A DNA stretch of 64,000 nt from [Clostridium] methylpentosum DSM 5476 (lineage in GTDB: Bacteria; Bacillota; Clostridia; Oscillospirales; Ruminococcaceae). The translations under genes and the position numbers were made by a program. The notes under the pieces are model-generated. The model was not told the DNA's origin, did no database searches, and saw only the letters and a list, made by a program, of their open reading frames with translations. The first letter of the stretch is position 1. The number at the start of each line of letters is the position of its first letter. The stretch covers positions 155,019 through 219,018 of the forward strand of contig EQ973343.1 of assembly GCA_000158655.1 (NCBI GenBank), written 5' to 3'. Below, piece after piece: positions 32,442 to 41,500 of the stretch.

Positions 32442-32477
32442 CGATATGTTACAGCTCCCATATTACAAATCACTAGA

Positions 32478-32516
32478 AAAGGCGGTGTGATATTTATTAT
32501 TGCACACCGCCTTTTT
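32478..32516 (+). terminator. PARIS operon terminator
   Basis: AAAGGCGGTGTG and CACACCGCCTTT form a perfect 12-bp stem, followed by TT. It is the strongest terminator in this region. Confidence 0.85.
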
Positions 32517-32522
32517 ACAGGT

Positions 32523-32702
32523 CTACTCTGCCTTTTCTTGTTCAGCCATTTCTTTTCTTTGAGTTATCCATTCTTCAAACTCTTTCTGCCCCTCCTCGCT
32601 CTCATAGAAAGCCAGAATGTCAGGTAAAATGCAGCGGGCGATAGCCTCGATGTGATGCTGTGGAATGGCGGTGTTGTTGATCAGCTTTTTTCTTCGGCTC
32701 AA
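32523..32702 (-). CDS. small conserved-type protein, 59 aa
   Basis: A TTG-started frame (GGAGG six bases upstream) encodes 59 residues, including KLINNTAIPQHHIEAIARCI and FYESEEGQKEFEEW. The sequence pattern resembles a short hypothetical protein common in clostridial conjugative and mobilisable elements. It is probably a leftover of the element that ends with the serine recombinase. The overlapping longer frame at 32620-33009 looks like its shadow. Confidence 0.55.
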   Translation of the reverse strand: MSRRKKLINNTAIPQHHIEAIARCILPDILAFYESEEGQKEFEEWITQRKEMAEQEKAE

Positions 32703-33208
32703 ATACTCCCTCCGTCCGGTCTGTCAGCTTCAAGCTGTTGGTAGCGTTGCTGCTTTCAATCCGTCGGAGGCTTTGAACCTTCCACCATACTATTTCAAAT
32801 TTTGTTACATCGGTTCCCTTCCCCTCCCTTCCTTTCCGGGGTAGTAACAGAAGAGCAAGCATAGGGAGTGTGGCTACACTCCCGTAAATCTCCGATTCGG
32901 GCAGATTGCCGGAGCGGAGATTTTTTCTTGTTGGGAGTATCCCAAACCCTCTCTTGTTTGCTTCGCTAATAATACGTTTGCATCGGGCTTTTCTACCCGC
33001 TATTTTCAAAAAAACATTGAATTGTTAATAATTGAGTGGTAGGATAGAGATGTTCCCAACAGAAAGAAGTGGTATCCAATGATAAAACTCAACGAAGTGC
33101 AGCTCCATGCAAAGCCAGTAGATTGCGACGTTTGCATGGAGTAAGAACCGTCGCATAATCAATATGCTGGCTTTGCTGCTTGATGATCATCTCAAGGAGG
33201 AAGCCTGC
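32703..33208. other. intergenic, probable element backbone relic
   Basis: No complete gene is seen. On the minus strand a short stretch reads like coding sequence (ESSNATNSLKLTDRTEGVFE) but it is not open from a start. An inverted repeat GTGTGGCTACACTC-type segment occurs near 32868, and AATCTCCG/CGGAGATT flank 32888-32926. A short repeat of GCAAAGCCAG/CTGGCTTTGC type surrounds 33110-33175. Confidence 0.4.
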
Positions 33209-33472
33209 ATGAAATACATCAATGCAAAAAATCTTCTTCCCGATGCGCTGGTCAAGGAATTGCAAAGCTATATTCAAGGGGGCTATCTTTATGTTCCCGC
33301 CGATCAAGCGCAACAAAAACGATGGGGAGAAGCGTCTGGCTACCGACAGGAATTGCAGCAGCGAAACCGCCAAATCGTAGAGGAATTTCGGAACGGAATC
33401 TCTATGGAGGAACTGGCGGAAAAATACTTCTTGTCCGTATACGCCATTCGGAAAATCATTTATCAGAAATGA
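33209..33472 (+). CDS. CD3324-family HTH protein
   Basis: An 87-residue protein starting MKYINAKNLLPDALVKELQS and ending in a helix-turn-helix (GISMEELAEKYFLSVYAIRK), the CD3324/Mor-activator-like family. The ATG at 33209 has AAGGAGG eight bases upstream and is preferred over an in-frame ATG at 33164. It could regulate the two downstream enzyme genes. Confidence 0.8.
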   Translation: MKYINAKNLLPDALVKELQSYIQGGYLYVPADQAQQKRWGEASGYRQELQQRNRQIVEEFRNGISMEELAEKYFLSVYAIRKIIYQK

Positions 33473-33612
33473 ACTGGCAGGGGTTGCAGAAATGCAGCCC
33501 CTGCTTTTGTGTTGTATACAGATTGATTCGGTATTGTCCTGTGGATAGAAAAGAAGCCATGACGGTAGTACGATATTAAGTAAAGAATACATCCACGAGA
33601 GAGGAAAAGACC

Positions 33613-34311
33613 ATGTGTACTCGATTTGTCTACCGGGGCGACGATATGATTACCGGCTTCAATTTTGATATTGACCTTACCGTATGGGACCACAAAATCG
33701 TAAAAGAGAAGGACCGCTTCTATATCGGCATCCTGCGGCCCGACGGGGTACGTCATTCCTATCATGGCGTGAACCGCAACGGAAATGTCGGAACCTTGTT
33801 GTATGTTCACGGAAACCCGGAGGGAACCCATCAGGATTCCATAGGCTGCATGACAATTGCAGACCTGACAGAACAGTTTATTCAGGCAAAGATCAGTTTG
33901 GACGATGCGCTGCGAATGGTGCAGGAACGGAAGATCGTTTATGCACCGGATACCACCATGCAGGCCATGCTGTCCGACAGGCAGGGCCGCACCTTAATCA
34001 TCGAGCCGGGCATTGGATGGCGGGAAGATGATGGGTGTTACTCGCTAATTACCAATTACTCCGTACTTGCGCCAGAAAGCACAAGACCCTTCATTGTACC
34101 GGGGGATGACCGATACGAAAGAGCCGCCCAACTGTTGAACACTTACGGAAAGCAGTTTACTGTCACCGATGCGTTTTCTGTACTTCGGGCTGTCCGGCAG
34201 GAGGGAATCTGGGCGACCAGGGTTTCTTTCGTTTACTCAGCGAAGGAACACGCCGTTTACTATGTGGAGAACAACCATTTTTCACGGATTGAGAGATACG
34301 AGTTCTCATAA
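33613..34311 (+). CDS. Ntn-type linear amide C-N hydrolase (C59/AAT-like)
   Basis: A 232-residue N-terminal nucleophile hydrolase. It begins MCTRFV, so Cys2 becomes the nucleophile after Met removal, as in choloylglycine hydrolase, penicillin V acylase and acyltransferase-like proteins. TGFNFDID near residue 20 and NYSVLAP near 155 are in the expected places. The length is short for bile-salt hydrolases (about 315-330), so a smaller subfamily is likely. The natural substrate, an N-acyl amide, is unknown. It is 20 bases upstream of the Vat-like gene. Confidence 0.75.
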   Translation: MCTRFVYRGDDMITGFNFDIDLTVWDHKIVKEKDRFYIGILRPDGVRHSYHGVNRNGNVGTLLYVHGNPEGTHQDSIGCMTIADLTEQFIQAKISLDDALRMVQERKIVYAPDTTMQAMLSDRQGRTLIIEPGIGWREDDGCYSLITNYSVLAPESTRPFIVPGDDRYERAAQLLNTYGKQFTVTDAFSVLRAVRQEGIWATRVSFVYSAKEHAVYYVENNHFSRIERYEFS

Positions 34312-34331
34312 CTCAGAGAGGAGGGAAAGTC

Positions 34332-34988
34332 ATGAATCCAGAGAAAATTTATCCTCGCACAAACGACCATGAAACGGTTTATTTGAAAAGTGTCGTGAAG
34401 AATCCCAACATCATTGTCGGGGACTTCACCATGTACAACGACTTTGTCAAAGACCCACGGCAGTTTGAAAAGAACAATGTGTTGTACCACTATCCGATCA
34501 ACCATGATAGGCTTGTAATCGGCAAATTTTGCTCCATCGCCTGCGGCGCAAAGTTTTTGTTCACCAGCGCCAACCATACACAAGCATCCTTGTCCACCTA
34601 TCCGTTCCCGATCTTTTTTGAGGAGTGGGGATTAGACGTCCAGAACATAACAAGCGCATGGGACAACAAAGGCGATATTATCATCGGCAACGATGTGTGG
34701 ATTGGATATGAGGCTGTTATCCTATCTGGCGTTACCATTGGTGATGGAGCGATTATTGGCACTCGTGCCGTTGTGACAAAGGATGTGCCGCCTTATACGA
34801 TTGTCGGTGGCGTTCCCGCTAAATCGATCCGCAAACGTTTCTCGGATGATACCATCTCGGACTTGCTAAATATCAAATGGTGGGACTGGCCCGAAGAAAG
34901 AATACGACACCATATTTCAGATATTCAAGCCGGGAGAATTGGCCGTTTGCAGACGTCATGCAAAGGAGAATCCCATGATGACCTATGA
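34332..34988 (+). CDS. Vat-like xenobiotic O-acetyltransferase (CatB family)
   Basis: A 218-residue left-handed beta-helix acetyltransferase. Hexapeptide repeats are visible (IIIGNDVWIGYEAVILSGVT, then IGDGAIIGTRAVVTKDV). The short loop with TSANHTQ places His82 where streptogramin A acetyltransferases such as Vat(D) have the catalytic His. The C terminus has IRKRFSDDTISDLLNIKWWD, a very Vat-like segment. Resistance to streptogramin A is plausible but not shown; many chromosomal homologues act on other alcohols. An excellent SD (AGGAGGGAAAGTC) precedes the ATG. Confidence 0.82.
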   Translation: MNPEKIYPRTNDHETVYLKSVVKNPNIIVGDFTMYNDFVKDPRQFEKNNVLYHYPINHDRLVIGKFCSIACGAKFLFTSANHTQASLSTYPFPIFFEEWGLDVQNITSAWDNKGDIIIGNDVWIGYEAVILSGVTIGDGAIIGTRAVVTKDVPPYTIVGGVPAKSIRKRFSDDTISDLLNIKWWDWPEERIRHHISDIQAGRIGRLQTSCKGESHDDL

Positions 34989-35394
34989 AGAAACTGTGGA
35001 GCGCCGCCGTTTTAATTCCTTTTGCAAAGTTGTCCTGCGCCATGAAATGCTGGACTGTTTTCGGGAATTCTCCTATCAAAACAAATGGCTGGTATCTCTG
35101 AATCATTTGCCGCCGTCGGCTTTAGACGGCATCTGCACAGCAGACCAGTACCCCAGCGATTACACAACTTTTTCAGCGGATGGTTATGCCCTGCAAATCA
35201 GCAATGAGCGGTTGGCAAATATCATCGAGAAGCTGTCGCAGCCAGAGCAACGACTTCTGATTTTACGCTTTGTACTGGAACTAAACGACCGTGAAATCGG
35301 CAGGATGATGCGCTGTTCCAGAAGCGCCATCCAGCGCCGCCGCACAAGTGTTTTGCGAAATCTACGGAAACAACTGATGGGGGAATTGCTATGA
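34975..35394 (+). CDS. sigma-70 region-4-like regulator (Tn916 Orf7-like)
   Basis: A 139-residue protein with a C-terminal sigma region 4 helix-turn-helix (LSQPEQRLLILRFVLELNDR, then GRMMRCSRSAIQRRR). The size and its pairing with the next gene match the Orf7/Orf8-type regulators of Tn916-like and Tn1549-like elements. It overlaps the Vat-like gene by 14 bases (SD CAAAGGAG), so the acetyltransferase and the element regulators are cotranscribed. Confidence 0.75.
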   Translation: MMTYEETVERRRFNSFCKVVLRHEMLDCFREFSYQNKWLVSLNHLPPSALDGICTADQYPSDYTTFSADGYALQISNERLANIIEKLSQPEQRLLILRFVLELNDREIGRMMRCSRSAIQRRRTSVLRNLRKQLMGELL

Positions 35395-35624
35395 AAAATT
35401 TAAACGGCAAATACAAACCTCCACCACCCCTATCTGTTATCGAGGCAGCACGTTCAGGGGAAGCCGATGCAATAGAACAGATTTTGCAGCACTACGATGG
35501 CTACATCAACAAACTGTGTTTGCGAACGATAATCGATGAAAGTGGGCAACCCCATAAGCAGGTAGACCCATATATGAAAGGCCGTTTACAAAGTAAGCTG
35601 ATGCAGGCCATTATGAAGAAGTAG
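35391..35624 (+). CDS. HTH protein, Tn916 Orf8-like
   Basis: A 77-residue protein (LSVIEAARSGEADAIEQILQ, then YINKLCLRTIIDESG) of the helix-turn-helix type found directly after Orf7-like sigma factors in conjugative transposons. Start overlaps the previous stop as ATGA. A long hairpin follows the stop codon at once. Confidence 0.75.
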   Translation: MKNLNGKYKPPPPLSVIEAARSGEADAIEQILQHYDGYINKLCLRTIIDESGQPHKQVDPYMKGRLQSKLMQAIMKK

Positions 35625-35695
35625 CAAAACCGGGGAATGCCGTGCAAGGGTCAAGATGAACGCTTCGCGCCCTTGACGGCATTCCCCGGTTTTGC
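35624..35695. terminator. 19-bp stem hairpin behind the Orf8-like gene
   Basis: GCAAAACCGGGGAATGCCG (35624-35642) pairs perfectly with CGGCATTCCCCGGTTTTGC (35677-35695), with CAAGGG/CCCTTG inside. It overlaps the stop codon of the preceding gene. Without a T tract it is more a transcription or RNA-processing barrier than a classical terminator. Confidence 0.6.
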
Positions 35696-35887
35696 TGTGC
35701 GATAACCAAGTGGGTGCAAGCAGACAACTGCTTGCGCCCACCAATCAGTATCATATTTACGCATTTAGGGGGCAAAAGGTGTTGTGCCATGCGGCTTTGA
35801 TCAGCGTGTTTGTGCCGCGGTAATATCATTCCTTGCGTTATCCCCAGAACGACTTTGAAATGCGTAGAAACAAGGAGGTTGAAGAGA

Positions 35888-37414
35888 ATGAAAGCAGTTA
35901 TTTACGCCCGCTATTCCTCCGACAACCAGCGGGAAGAAAGTATCGAGGGACAGATCAGAGAGTGTACCGCCTTTGCCGAGAAGAACGGTATCACCATCCT
36001 ACGCCACTACATTGACCGGGCCTTTTCCGCCAAGACCGACAACCGCCCGGAATTTCAGAACATGATTAAGGACAGCGGCAAGCGCCTGTTCGATATGATT
36101 ATCGTCTGGAAGCTGGACAGGTTTGCCCGCAACCGCTATGACAGCGCCCGCTACAAAACTGCTCTGAAAAAGAACGGGGTCAAGGTAGTGTCCGCTACCG
36201 AGGTCATTTCCGACGGAGCCGAGGGCATCATTTTGGAGAGCGTGCTGGAGGGTTACGCCGAATACTACTCTGCCGACTTGTCCGAAAAGGTTGTCCGGGG
36301 CATGACGGAGAACGCCTTAAAATGCAAATTCAACGGCGGCACCTTGCCCATCGGGTATCAGATCGGCAGCGACCAGCACTTCCAACTTGACCCGCTCACC
36401 GCCCCTTTTGTCCGTGAAGCGTTCCAGCGTTACGATGAAGGGGCCACTATGACCCAGATACGGGATTGGCTCAACGAGCAGGGCGTGAAAAACACACGAG
36501 GCCAGAAGATGACCTACAACAGCGTACAGCACCTTTTGAACAATCGCCGCTATATCGGGGAATATACCTATCGGGACATTGTTGTACCAGACGGCATTCC
36601 TGTCATCGTCCCCCAAGACCTCTTTGACCGGGTGCAGGAGAAGCTGGCAAAAAACAAAAAGGCCCCGGCCCGTCACAAGGCCGAGGACGATTATCTGCTG
36701 ACAACCAAGCTGTTCTGCGGCTATTGCGGGGCCTACCTCTGCGGCGAGAGCGGCACCAGCCACACGGGGAATGTCCACCACTACTACAAGTGCGTGTCCG
36801 TGAAAAAGAAGCGTACCGAGTGCCACAAAAAGTCTGTCCGCAAGGCGTGGATTGAAGATTTAGTGGTCAGCGAAACCATGAAGATGGTGATGGACGATAC
36901 CGCCATTGAAGCCATTGTGTCCATGCTCATGGACTTGCAGGACAGGGAGAATGTCAACCTGCCCCTCTATGAACAGCAGTTGCGGGAGGCGGACACGGCC
37001 ATTCAAAACCTCTTGAACGCCATCCAGCAAGGCATCTTAACCAAGTCCACGAAAGGCCGTTTGGAAGAACTGGAAGCCACGAAAGAGGAACTGGAAACTA
37101 AGATTGCCTGCGAAAAACTGGCGAAACCCAAGATCAGTGCCGAGTTTATGACCTTCTGGCTTCACCGCTTCCGCAAGCTGGATGTGCGGCAGAAGTCCCA
37201 CAGGAAGATGTTGATTGACACTTTTGTCAACGTCATTTTCCTGTACGATGACAAGATGGTGATAACTTTTAACTACAAGGACGGGACGGACACCATTACT
37301 TTTGATGACCTGAAAGCGGCGTTGGATAAGGAAAATACAGGTTCGGATTTGGATTGCTCACCTGCACCAATTGTTAAGGTTTTATGCGGCTTTTTGAGTA
37401 TTTTATGTACTTAA
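35888..37414 (+). CDS. large serine recombinase
   Basis: A 508-residue large serine recombinase. The resolvase domain starts MKAVIYARYSSDNQREESIE with the nucleophilic Ser at residue 10 or 11, followed by WKLDRFARNRYD. Next is the recombinase domain (GYQIGSDQHFQLDPLTAPFV), a zinc ribbon (CGYCGAYLCG ... CHKK) and a C-terminal coiled coil. It is the likely integrase of a 5-kb element including the genes from about 32.5 kb. The start at 35888 follows AGGAGG by nine bases; the longer upstream frame lacks conservation. The last residues may read into target DNA. Confidence 0.88.
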   Translation: MKAVIYARYSSDNQREESIEGQIRECTAFAEKNGITILRHYIDRAFSAKTDNRPEFQNMIKDSGKRLFDMIIVWKLDRFARNRYDSARYKTALKKNGVKVVSATEVISDGAEGIILESVLEGYAEYYSADLSEKVVRGMTENALKCKFNGGTLPIGYQIGSDQHFQLDPLTAPFVREAFQRYDEGATMTQIRDWLNEQGVKNTRGQKMTYNSVQHLLNNRRYIGEYTYRDIVVPDGIPVIVPQDLFDRVQEKLAKNKKAPARHKAEDDYLLTTKLFCGYCGAYLCGESGTSHTGNVHHYYKCVSVKKKRTECHKKSVRKAWIEDLVVSETMKMVMDDTAIEAIVSMLMDLQDRENVNLPLYEQQLREADTAIQNLLNAIQQGILTKSTKGRLEELEATKEELETKIACEKLAKPKISAEFMTFWLHRFRKLDVRQKSHRKMLIDTFVNVIFLYDDKMVITFNYKDGTDTITFDDLKAALDKENTGSDLDCSPAPIVKVLCGFLSILCT

Positions 37415-37437
37415 TTAACTGCATAAAACCTTTTTTC
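37376..37437 (+). terminator. recombinase terminator
   Basis: AAGGTTTTATGC (37376-37387, inside the end of the gene) and GCATAAAACCTT (37421-37432) form a perfect 12-bp stem followed by TTTT. Confidence 0.7.
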
Positions 37438-37522
37438 ATTTTCAATAATAGTCCTGCTTTCTGTACAAATTTTCGTTTTATTTTTAGGTAAGCTATTTTC
37501 TTGCTAAGTACTATTGCTAATA

Positions 37523-37950
37523 TTACTTTTTTAATGCAATCCGTGCAATTTTTTGCATATCAGGGTTTTCTTTGATTCGTTCAAAAAGTTCTTTCTGCAA
37601 CGCGGGGTTATCCTGTGCCTTTTCAATTAAAAAGTTAAAAAGACGATCATTGCAGTTGATCGTGTTATCCGAAGAACAAGACGCTCCACGGTTGTAGAAA
37701 TCCTGCTCTAACTTTTTACTGAGCTCTTGCCGACGTATACCTCTCGTATAACCCATAAATATTGAGTAGCATATCTGCTTTGGCATGTCCGGTATCTCCT
37801 TGAACAGATTTATAATCCCCTTCACTCAGTCCTAACTTATATGTTCAACCAGAATGCCGTATCCCGTGAAATTCAAGCGGAGGATAGTTTGTCCCCTGTT
37901 CCCTCTACCATATTTTGAACCACTTTAAAAATGGATATATGATAATGCCG
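37523..37950 (-). pseudogene. C-terminal relic of a phage-type tyrosine integrase
   Basis: On the minus strand one frame reads PPLEFHGIRHSG, a stop, TYKLGLSEGDYKSVQGDTGH and AKADMLLNIYG, giving the H-x-x-R box, the GH motif and the Tyr of a tyrosine recombinase. It then shifts frame to TRGIRRQELSKKLEQDFYNR and a helical tail. Hence the open frame at 37523-37825 is not an independent gene but the broken end of an integrase. An in-frame stop plus a frameshift show it is inactive. The N-terminal part is absent. Confidence 0.75.
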
Positions 37951-38588
37951 CCACGTACAGCCTAAATAATTATCAGGGTAGGTCAGCAACTACATCACTA
38001 CGTTGGACGATACGTCACAAATGTCGTGAAAAAAGTACAATTTTGTTATTTAAATAACTTCCTGTCCGGACAAACCGTACTGTACTATGGAATTACATAA
38101 TGGAAATGTCAGTCAGGCGAGAATTATAAAAAACCAACCAGCGCCTGTTGAAGTGAAAAACTTTATTGAACAGTGGAAACAGCAGGTGTTATTTTCATCT
38201 ATATAAAGACGCTGCGTAAAGTTAGGGGAAAATAATAATATTTATGCCGACCTGTTTTTACAAAGTCTCTTCCTTGTCTTTCCAGTTGGACTCGAACCAA
38301 CGACAGCATTATGAACAGTCGCATACTTAAATTTCAACTTCTTTGAAATTTTGTTCAATAGCATTTCCTACTTGAATATAGTTAGTGTAATCTTTGGTTA
38401 TCAAAATCGTAGCCATTTTTCCTGTTTTTAAAAATAAATCTACAGGATTCCTATTGCCTCAAATGACTGACAGACTTTCAATCAATACTATATAAAAAGA
38501 ATTAGAGCAGTAAGTTTGAAATCTACTGCTCTAATCCTTTTTATAGTAGTTTTATAATAAATCGGGGGAATTTTTTACTTTGAACGAT
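37951..38588. other. AT-rich intergenic relic region
   Basis: No full gene is recognised. A 39-codon frame at about 38090-38210 begins MELHNGNVSQARIIKNQPAP but has no SD. A tRNA-like fragment lies at 38276-38325. Confidence 0.4.
38276..38325 (-). pseudogene. 3' fragment of a tRNA-like sequence
   Basis: On the minus strand a 5-bp T-stem (GTTGG / CCAAC) closes the loop TTCGAGT, preceded by an imperfect anticodon-like arm with TTCATAA in its loop (anticodon CAT). No D-arm or 5' acceptor half is found. It may be the att scar of the decayed integrase element next to it. Confidence 0.5.
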
Positions 38589-41500
38589 TTATTTTCTTTT
38601 TCTGCTGTGAACAAATGCTGCACCTGCAAGAACAAGTAAAGCTGTCACCATCGCAATAGGTGCAGTAGTTTCTCCAGTTTTCGCGTTCCCTTTTTTGGTG
38701 GTTAGGGTCTGATCCCCTGCTACAGTTACAGTCTCTGCATCCTCCAGCGATTTAAGGACCAATCCGTTGATTGCCTCTGTCAACTTGTCTGTTGCCGTGT
38801 TGACTTCCTCCTGTGTTGCATTTTCGTTCTCATAGATGCCTTTGGCCTCGCTCTTCGCTGCGTTGAATGCCATTACCGTTTCCTCGGTGTATGTCGCCGT
38901 GTCAATTTCATCCGCTGCTGCGATCGCCTGTAACAGCAGGTTTTTGTCCGCTTTGAGCCGCAGTTCCATCATCCTATTGAGAAGTTCTTCCGACGCCGCT
39001 TTGACATCGCCTTCCATTGCATCGCCATCCGCATAAGTGTTTCTCGCCTCCTTGAGCGCTGCGAGGAACTCCGCCTTTCCTGCATCCACATAGTTATCAA
39101 TTGACGCTTCATAGATTTCGCCTGTTTGAATCAGCGTTGCAAGAGACGTTTTATCTCCCTGGACAAAGCCAAGTTTATGAATTTCTTTCATCAAATCAAT
39201 CCATGCTTTGTCCACGGTATTCTGATCTACAGTTGTATCGAGCGCAACTTGTTTTGCATTGTCGAGCGCTGCAACAAAGGATGCCTGTACCGACTCAATT
39301 ACAGTTGCAAACGATTCATCCGCTCTCTGTGCTTCTGCGTAATCGATAACTTGATTAAGAATGCTTTTGTCCGTATTGGAGGAGGTGATATAGCCATCTG
39401 CAATAGACACCTCGAGGGTTCCCTCTTTGACCGTGAAATCATATGCGCCCGATTTCAGTTCAAACTGGGCGACGGTTTCACTGTTGTGTTCCGTCATACC
39501 TACAAAACGCACGCCTGAGACAGAGGTAAAGGTATCTGCGATTTCTTCTGAAACCGGCAGGTAAAGGGTTGCAGTCGTGTTTGCGGGGACGACTGCGCTG
39601 TAACTGGTGAGCTCATATTTCGATGTCTTGTGATTCAGTGAGGATTCCCAACAGCTTTCAATCTGACCGTAGACCGATTTGTAGGAACCGTTGACCTGAT
39701 AGATAGCGCCATTGACGTCAATCGACGGTTGGAGAATAAAATTCTGGAATCCAATATCGTTGTAATTCGCTTCGATGCCCGCCATGTTGCGATACATCCA
39801 CTCAACAATTGAACCGAGAGAGTAATGGTTAAACGAGTTCATCGGGTCGGTATGGAACCCGCTCTCAACGGTATAGGAATTCCAACGTTCCCAAATCGTA
39901 GTCGCACCGTTTTTGACGGGGTAAAGCCAGGATGGATAAGAGGTTTCAGTGATCATTTTGTAGGCAGTCTCCGACTGTCCGGTCTGGCTCAGAGTTGTAC
40001 CAATCCAACCGCTGCTTGCAAAGCCGGTTGTCGTGTGGTAATCCTCTGTTTGAATCGTCTCTACCATCGCATCCGAAAGCTGTGAGCGTTCCTCATCTGA
40101 GAAGTTGATGACCTGAAGGGCAACCGCATAGGCGCCCATTGCATGGTCGGTGAGCTGAAGCCTGCCGTCAACTGTGATGACAAAATTTGCTTTAAAATTC
40201 TCACAAAGCTCTTTGTACACGGTAGAAAAGCGTTCTGCATCCTCTTGATTTCCAACCGCTTCGGCAGCTTTGCTCATACAATCAAACACGTAAGCTGTGT
40301 ACACCTGTGCAAATGTTGTTGATTTTGCAGTGACTCCGGAATAGCCCGGCGAAGCGTTCTGCATCGGGTTGAGCCAGTCTCCAAGAGTCCCGGTTGTGGT
40401 TTTGCGCATTCCTTCTCCAGTGGAGACGGTTTTTCCCTCCAAACCATCCGCATAGTTGTACATCACTTCATAGTAGTCTTTGAGAATACTCAGGTCACCC
40501 GATTGCTTGTAGGTGACCCAGGGGAGAATCACAGCGGAATCCGACCAGATATTTGTAAACGAACCGTCCCCTGGAAACGACATGGGGAGGCTTCCATCCT
40601 CTGCCTGCCAATCCTTCTGTTGTTGCATAAACCGGGTCATAAAGGCGGTGGTGTCGGTGTTATACACCCCTGAACCGATAAAGGCAACACTGTCTCCAGT
40701 GTATCCGAAGCGCTCGTCGCGCTGTGGGCAGTCGGTGGGCTGACTGAGGTAGTTCCCCCACTGCCCCCAAAGGGCGTTGAGGAAAAATCGATTGATGTCG
40801 GCATTGTTGGTTGTAATGTTTCCGGTGGTCTCCAAATCGGAAGAAATCACTTCTCCTTTTATGGATTCAATTGTGATCGAAGAATCTGCAGTGATTTCCG
40901 CATAGCGGAATCCGTGAAAAGTGAGTTCCGGCGCGTAGTCGATTGTTCCGTCTTCTCCAATGAACACGACGTCCATGCTCTTTGCAGAGCGGAGGTTCAG
41001 AGTGTAAATTGTATTTTCTGCATTATCACTTGTGCTGTTTTCCACTGAAACAGCGTCGTTAATCATTTCACCGTGGCGAATAATTACTTTTGTACCGGGT
41101 TCGCCTGTAATCGTTGCACGAACACGCCCGACCATATTCTGTTGGAAGTCATAGAGGAAATAGGTGCCGTCCTCTCTGTTCTGGCCTACCTTGGAAGTAT
41201 CGGAAATATCTTTGATCCCCTGAATTCCATAGTCGCCCGGCTCCTCTGTGATCTCGTTGATAATTCTCACCGGATCGCCGATCTGAGCCATAATCTGAAC
41301 ATCGTCCTCGTGGAGATCAACTTCCTGCCAATCTGCAGTATCATCACTATAGGAAATTTCTTTCCCTTGATCATACACTTCACCGTCCCATAGATCGTTG
41401 AAGAGATAGGGGCCGTCGTCACATCCCTGCCAGCTCGCATCAGTGACGATTTCCTGCTCGCCGTTTTCATAGGTGATCACCAGTTTTGCCATAAAGTAGG

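Larger units (their letters stand above)
32520..37435. mobile_element. serine-recombinase element with Vat-like cargo, bounds approximate
   Basis: Recombinase at the right end, Tn916-like regulators and cargo enzymes (Ntn hydrolase, Vat-like acetyltransferase) lie in one orientation. The bounds are not fixed because large serine recombinases leave very short target repeats. The PARIS genes immediately to the left may be older residents or separate cargo. Confidence 0.5.

Noticed and set aside
32620-33009. 129-residue minus-strand gene
   Set aside because: The overlapping 59-residue frame at 32523-32702 has an SD and protein-like sequence. The longer frame is low complexity and shifts out of it.
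37523-37825. Independent 100-residue gene
   Set aside because: The other frame just upstream spells integrase motifs and joins it by one frameshift, so it is the tail of a broken integrase.
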